42,732 nucleotides of DNA from Rhodospirillaceae bacterium UBA4479 (lineage in GTDB: Bacteria > Pseudomonadota > Alphaproteobacteria > Rhodospirillales > Casp-alpha2). Both the position numbers and the translations under genes were made by a program. This document shows, piece after piece, positions 41,335 to 42,732 of this stretch. Numbering within the stretch: position 1 is the first letter of the stretch; every line of letters begins with the position of its first letter. The stretch spans positions 1-42,732 of the forward strand of contig DGNZ01000270.1 of assembly GCA_002389175.1 (NCBI GenBank). Reading direction: 5' to 3'. The notes below the pieces were generated by a model that did not search any database, was not told the DNA's origin, and worked only from the letters and a program-made list of their open reading frames with translations.

Positions 41335-41402
41335 GCGTGTCGAGTAAAAAAACCACCCTCACCCATCCATAGCTTCTTGTGAATCATTTAAAGGAGCTGC
41401 GC

Positions 41403-42732
41403 ATGGTCACGCACGTCGGCACGGTGGCATTTCAAGGCATCGACGTATTGGACGTCGATGTGCAGGTCGAAATGGCCTCGGGGCTACCCGCGTTCTCTAT
41501 TGTCGGGTTGCCGGACAAAGCCGTTGGCGAAAGCCGCAACCGTGTCCGCGCTGCACTGAACGCCATGGGGCTCGCGTTACCGCCAAAACGCATCACGGTG
41601 AATTTAGCCCCCGCCGATGTGCTGAAAGAAGGCAGCCATTTTGATCTGCCCATTGCGCTTGGGCTGTTGGTCGCAATGCGCGTTCTGCCCGCTGACGAGA
41701 TTGCCGGCTACATGGCGCTGGGCGAACTCGGCCTCGATGCGACCATCGCAGCCGTGAGCGGCGTGTTGCCCGCAGCCGTCGCGGCGAATGCGCGGGACCG
41801 TGGTCTGATCTGTCCTGCGGCATGTGGCGGCGAGGCCGCCTGGGCTGGCGATGTCGATATCCTCGCCGCACCGTCGTTGTTGGCGCTGGTCAACCACTTC
41901 AAAGGCCACCAAGTCCTGCAGCCGCCCAAACCGGCGCCGCTAATTGATGGGGTGTGCGGGCCTGACCTGCGTGACATCAAGGGTCAGGAAAGCGCCAAAC
42001 GCGCGCTCGAGGTTGCGGCGGCGGGGGGCCATAACCTGTTGATGATGGGCCCGCCGGGTTCGGGCAAGTCGATGTTGGCGGCGCGCTTACCGGGGTTGCT
42101 CCCGCCGCTCGATGCGCGCGAAACATTGGAGGTCAGCATGCTCGCGAGTATTGCGGGCCTATTGCGCGAAGGCCGCATCACGCGGCGCCGCCCGTTTCGC
42201 GATCCGCATCACAACGCGTCCCAGCCTGCGATGGTCGGCGGCGGCACCAAGGCGCGGCCGGGCGAGATCACGCTCGCACACTTGGGCGTGTTGTTTCTTG
42301 ACGAGTTGCCGGAGTTTGCCGGCCCCGTGCTCGAATCGTTGCGCCAACCGATGGAGACTGGATCGGTGACCATCGCGCGCGCCAATACCCACGTGACGTA
42401 CCCTGCCCGCGTGCAGCTCGTGGCCGCGATGAACCCGTGCCGCTGCGGTCACTTGGGCGACGAAGGCCTCGCGTGTTCGCGTGCACCGCACTGCGCCGCG
42501 CAATACCAATCGCGCATTTCCGGCCCCTTGTTCGACCGGATCGATCTGCACATCGAAGTACCGGCCGTTGCCGCCAGCGACTTATCGCTCCCGCCCGCCG
42601 CCGAAGGGTCGGCCGAAGTCGCATCCCGCGTGGCGCACGCCCGCGCCATTCAATCCGAGCGCTACCAAGACGGCCAAAACGGTAAACCGCTGCGCACCAA
42701 TGCCGAGGTCGACGGCGAACGCCTCATGGCCG
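41403..42732 (+). CDS. comM: YifB/ComM family AAA ATPase (Mg-chelatase-like), cut by the right edge
   Basis: 443 codons are visible, with the C-terminus beyond the window; the family is usually about 510. The N-terminal domain contains GLPAFSIVGLPDKAVGESRN, typical of ComM. The AAA core has Walker A GPPGSGKS (216-223) and Walker B GVLFLDELPEF (295-305). A Cys-containing region, NPCRCGHLGDEG (344-355), follows. ComM helicases promote branch migration during integration of transformed DNA, although many carriers are not known to be competent. AAGGAG lies seven bases before ATG 41403. The coding sequence is G+C-richer than most of the window: sampled lines at 42061 and 42181 are each 44 of 60. 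Confidence 0.93.
   Translation, partial: MVTHVGTVAFQGIDVLDVDVQVEMASGLPAFSIVGLPDKAVGESRNRVRAALNAMGLALPPKRITVNLAPADVLKEGSHFDLPIALGLLVAMRVLPADEIAGYMALGELGLDATIAAVSGVLPAAVAANARDRGLICPAACGGEAAWAGDVDILAAPSLLALVNHFKGHQVLQPPKPAPLIDGVCGPDLRDIKGQESAKRALEVAAAGGHNLLMMGPPGSGKSMLAARLPGLLPPLDARETLEVSMLASIAGLLREGRITRRRPFRDPHHNASQPAMVGGGTKARPGEITLAHLGVLFLDELPEFAGPVLESLRQPMETGSVTIARANTHVTYPARVQLVAAMNPCRCGHLGDEGLACSRAPHCAAQYQSRISGPLFDRIDLHIEVPAVAASDLSLPPAAEGSAEVASRVAHARAIQSERYQDGQNGKPLRTNAEVDGERLMA

Larger units (their letters stand above)
40925..41402. other. 478-base intergenic region between the secreted protein and comM
   Basis: No gene seen. AT-rich in the middle. It holds a hairpin TGACCG/CGGTCA (40959-40975), a perfect TGTGA-N6-TCACA palindrome (41108-41123), a candidate -10 TATTTAT on the minus strand just beside the palindrome, and mosaic repeat copy 5. 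comM has AAGGAG seven bases before its ATG at 41403. Confidence 0.7.

Noticed and set aside
1..42732. CRISPR arrays, insertion sequences, phage genes, tRNA or rRNA genes
   Set aside because: I saw no direct-repeat/spacer array, transposase, integrase or cloverleaf pattern in the intergenic gaps; the repeats present are inverted mosaics.

Overview
The window is ordinary chromosomal DNA of an alphaproteobacterium, most like Rhodospirillales or a related marine lineage. I base this on protein character and gene order: mutS-glnD-murJ-trpS with divergent maeB, hrcA-grpE and dnaK-dnaJ together, an EI24 protein next to a bactofilin, a DUF2244 protein, and an orphan DnaB-like ATPase. I read no rRNA, tRNA, CRISPR array, phage gene or transposase anywhere.

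Layout. 1-3.8 kb: a membrane protein cut by the left edge, a RutE-type nitroreductase, a secreted NodB-fold deacetylase, a small DnaB-like ATPase and an Nfu iron-sulfur carrier. 3.9-12.2 kb (minus strand): mutS, glnD, murJ, trpS. 12.4-15.4 kb: maeB and ppa converge on a strong shared hairpin terminator. 15.5-22.1 kb: two GT9 glycosyltransferases around an AmpG-like permease, then typA and a PfkB kinase. 22.4-26.3 kb: EI24 protein, bactofilin, small lipoprotein, nth, DUF2244 protein, dapB. 26.5-31.7 kb: the heat-shock cluster hrcA, grpE, dnaK, dnaJ. 31.9-34.4 kb: rph, rdgB, hemW. 34.6-40.0 kb: an envelope cluster (LpoA-like lipoprotein diverging from rsmI, yraN, a two-BON DolP-like lipoprotein, a SirB1-like protein, gshB). 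40.1-42.7 kb: arfB, a small secreted acidic protein, and comM cut by the right edge.

How the genes fit together. Several groups concern the envelope: MurJ flips lipid II, AmpG-like permeases import muropeptides, the GT9 enzymes probably build surface glycans, bactofilin scaffolds wall morphogenesis, and the LpoA/DolP-like lipoproteins support the outer membrane. The hrcA-to-dnaJ block is the Hsp70 chaperone system. It appears to have an RpoH-like promoter before dnaK and an intercistronic hairpin before dnaJ.

What stands out is not a new multi-gene system but the intergenic DNA. Two families of mosaic inverted repeats, with ends CCCCCTCACC...GGTGAGGGGG and GTCATCCC/GTCGTCCC...GGGA(T/C)GAC, occupy seven intergenic gaps. 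One copy appears to supply the ribosome-binding site of hemW. Other points worth checking are a perfect CRP-type palindrome upstream of the small secreted protein, a probable CTG start, a deacetylase and a SirB1-like protein that each lack an expected His, a GrpE tail echoing a core motif, and the overlapping lpoA/rsmI 5' ends. All gene functions here are inferred from reading the sequence; no database search was run.
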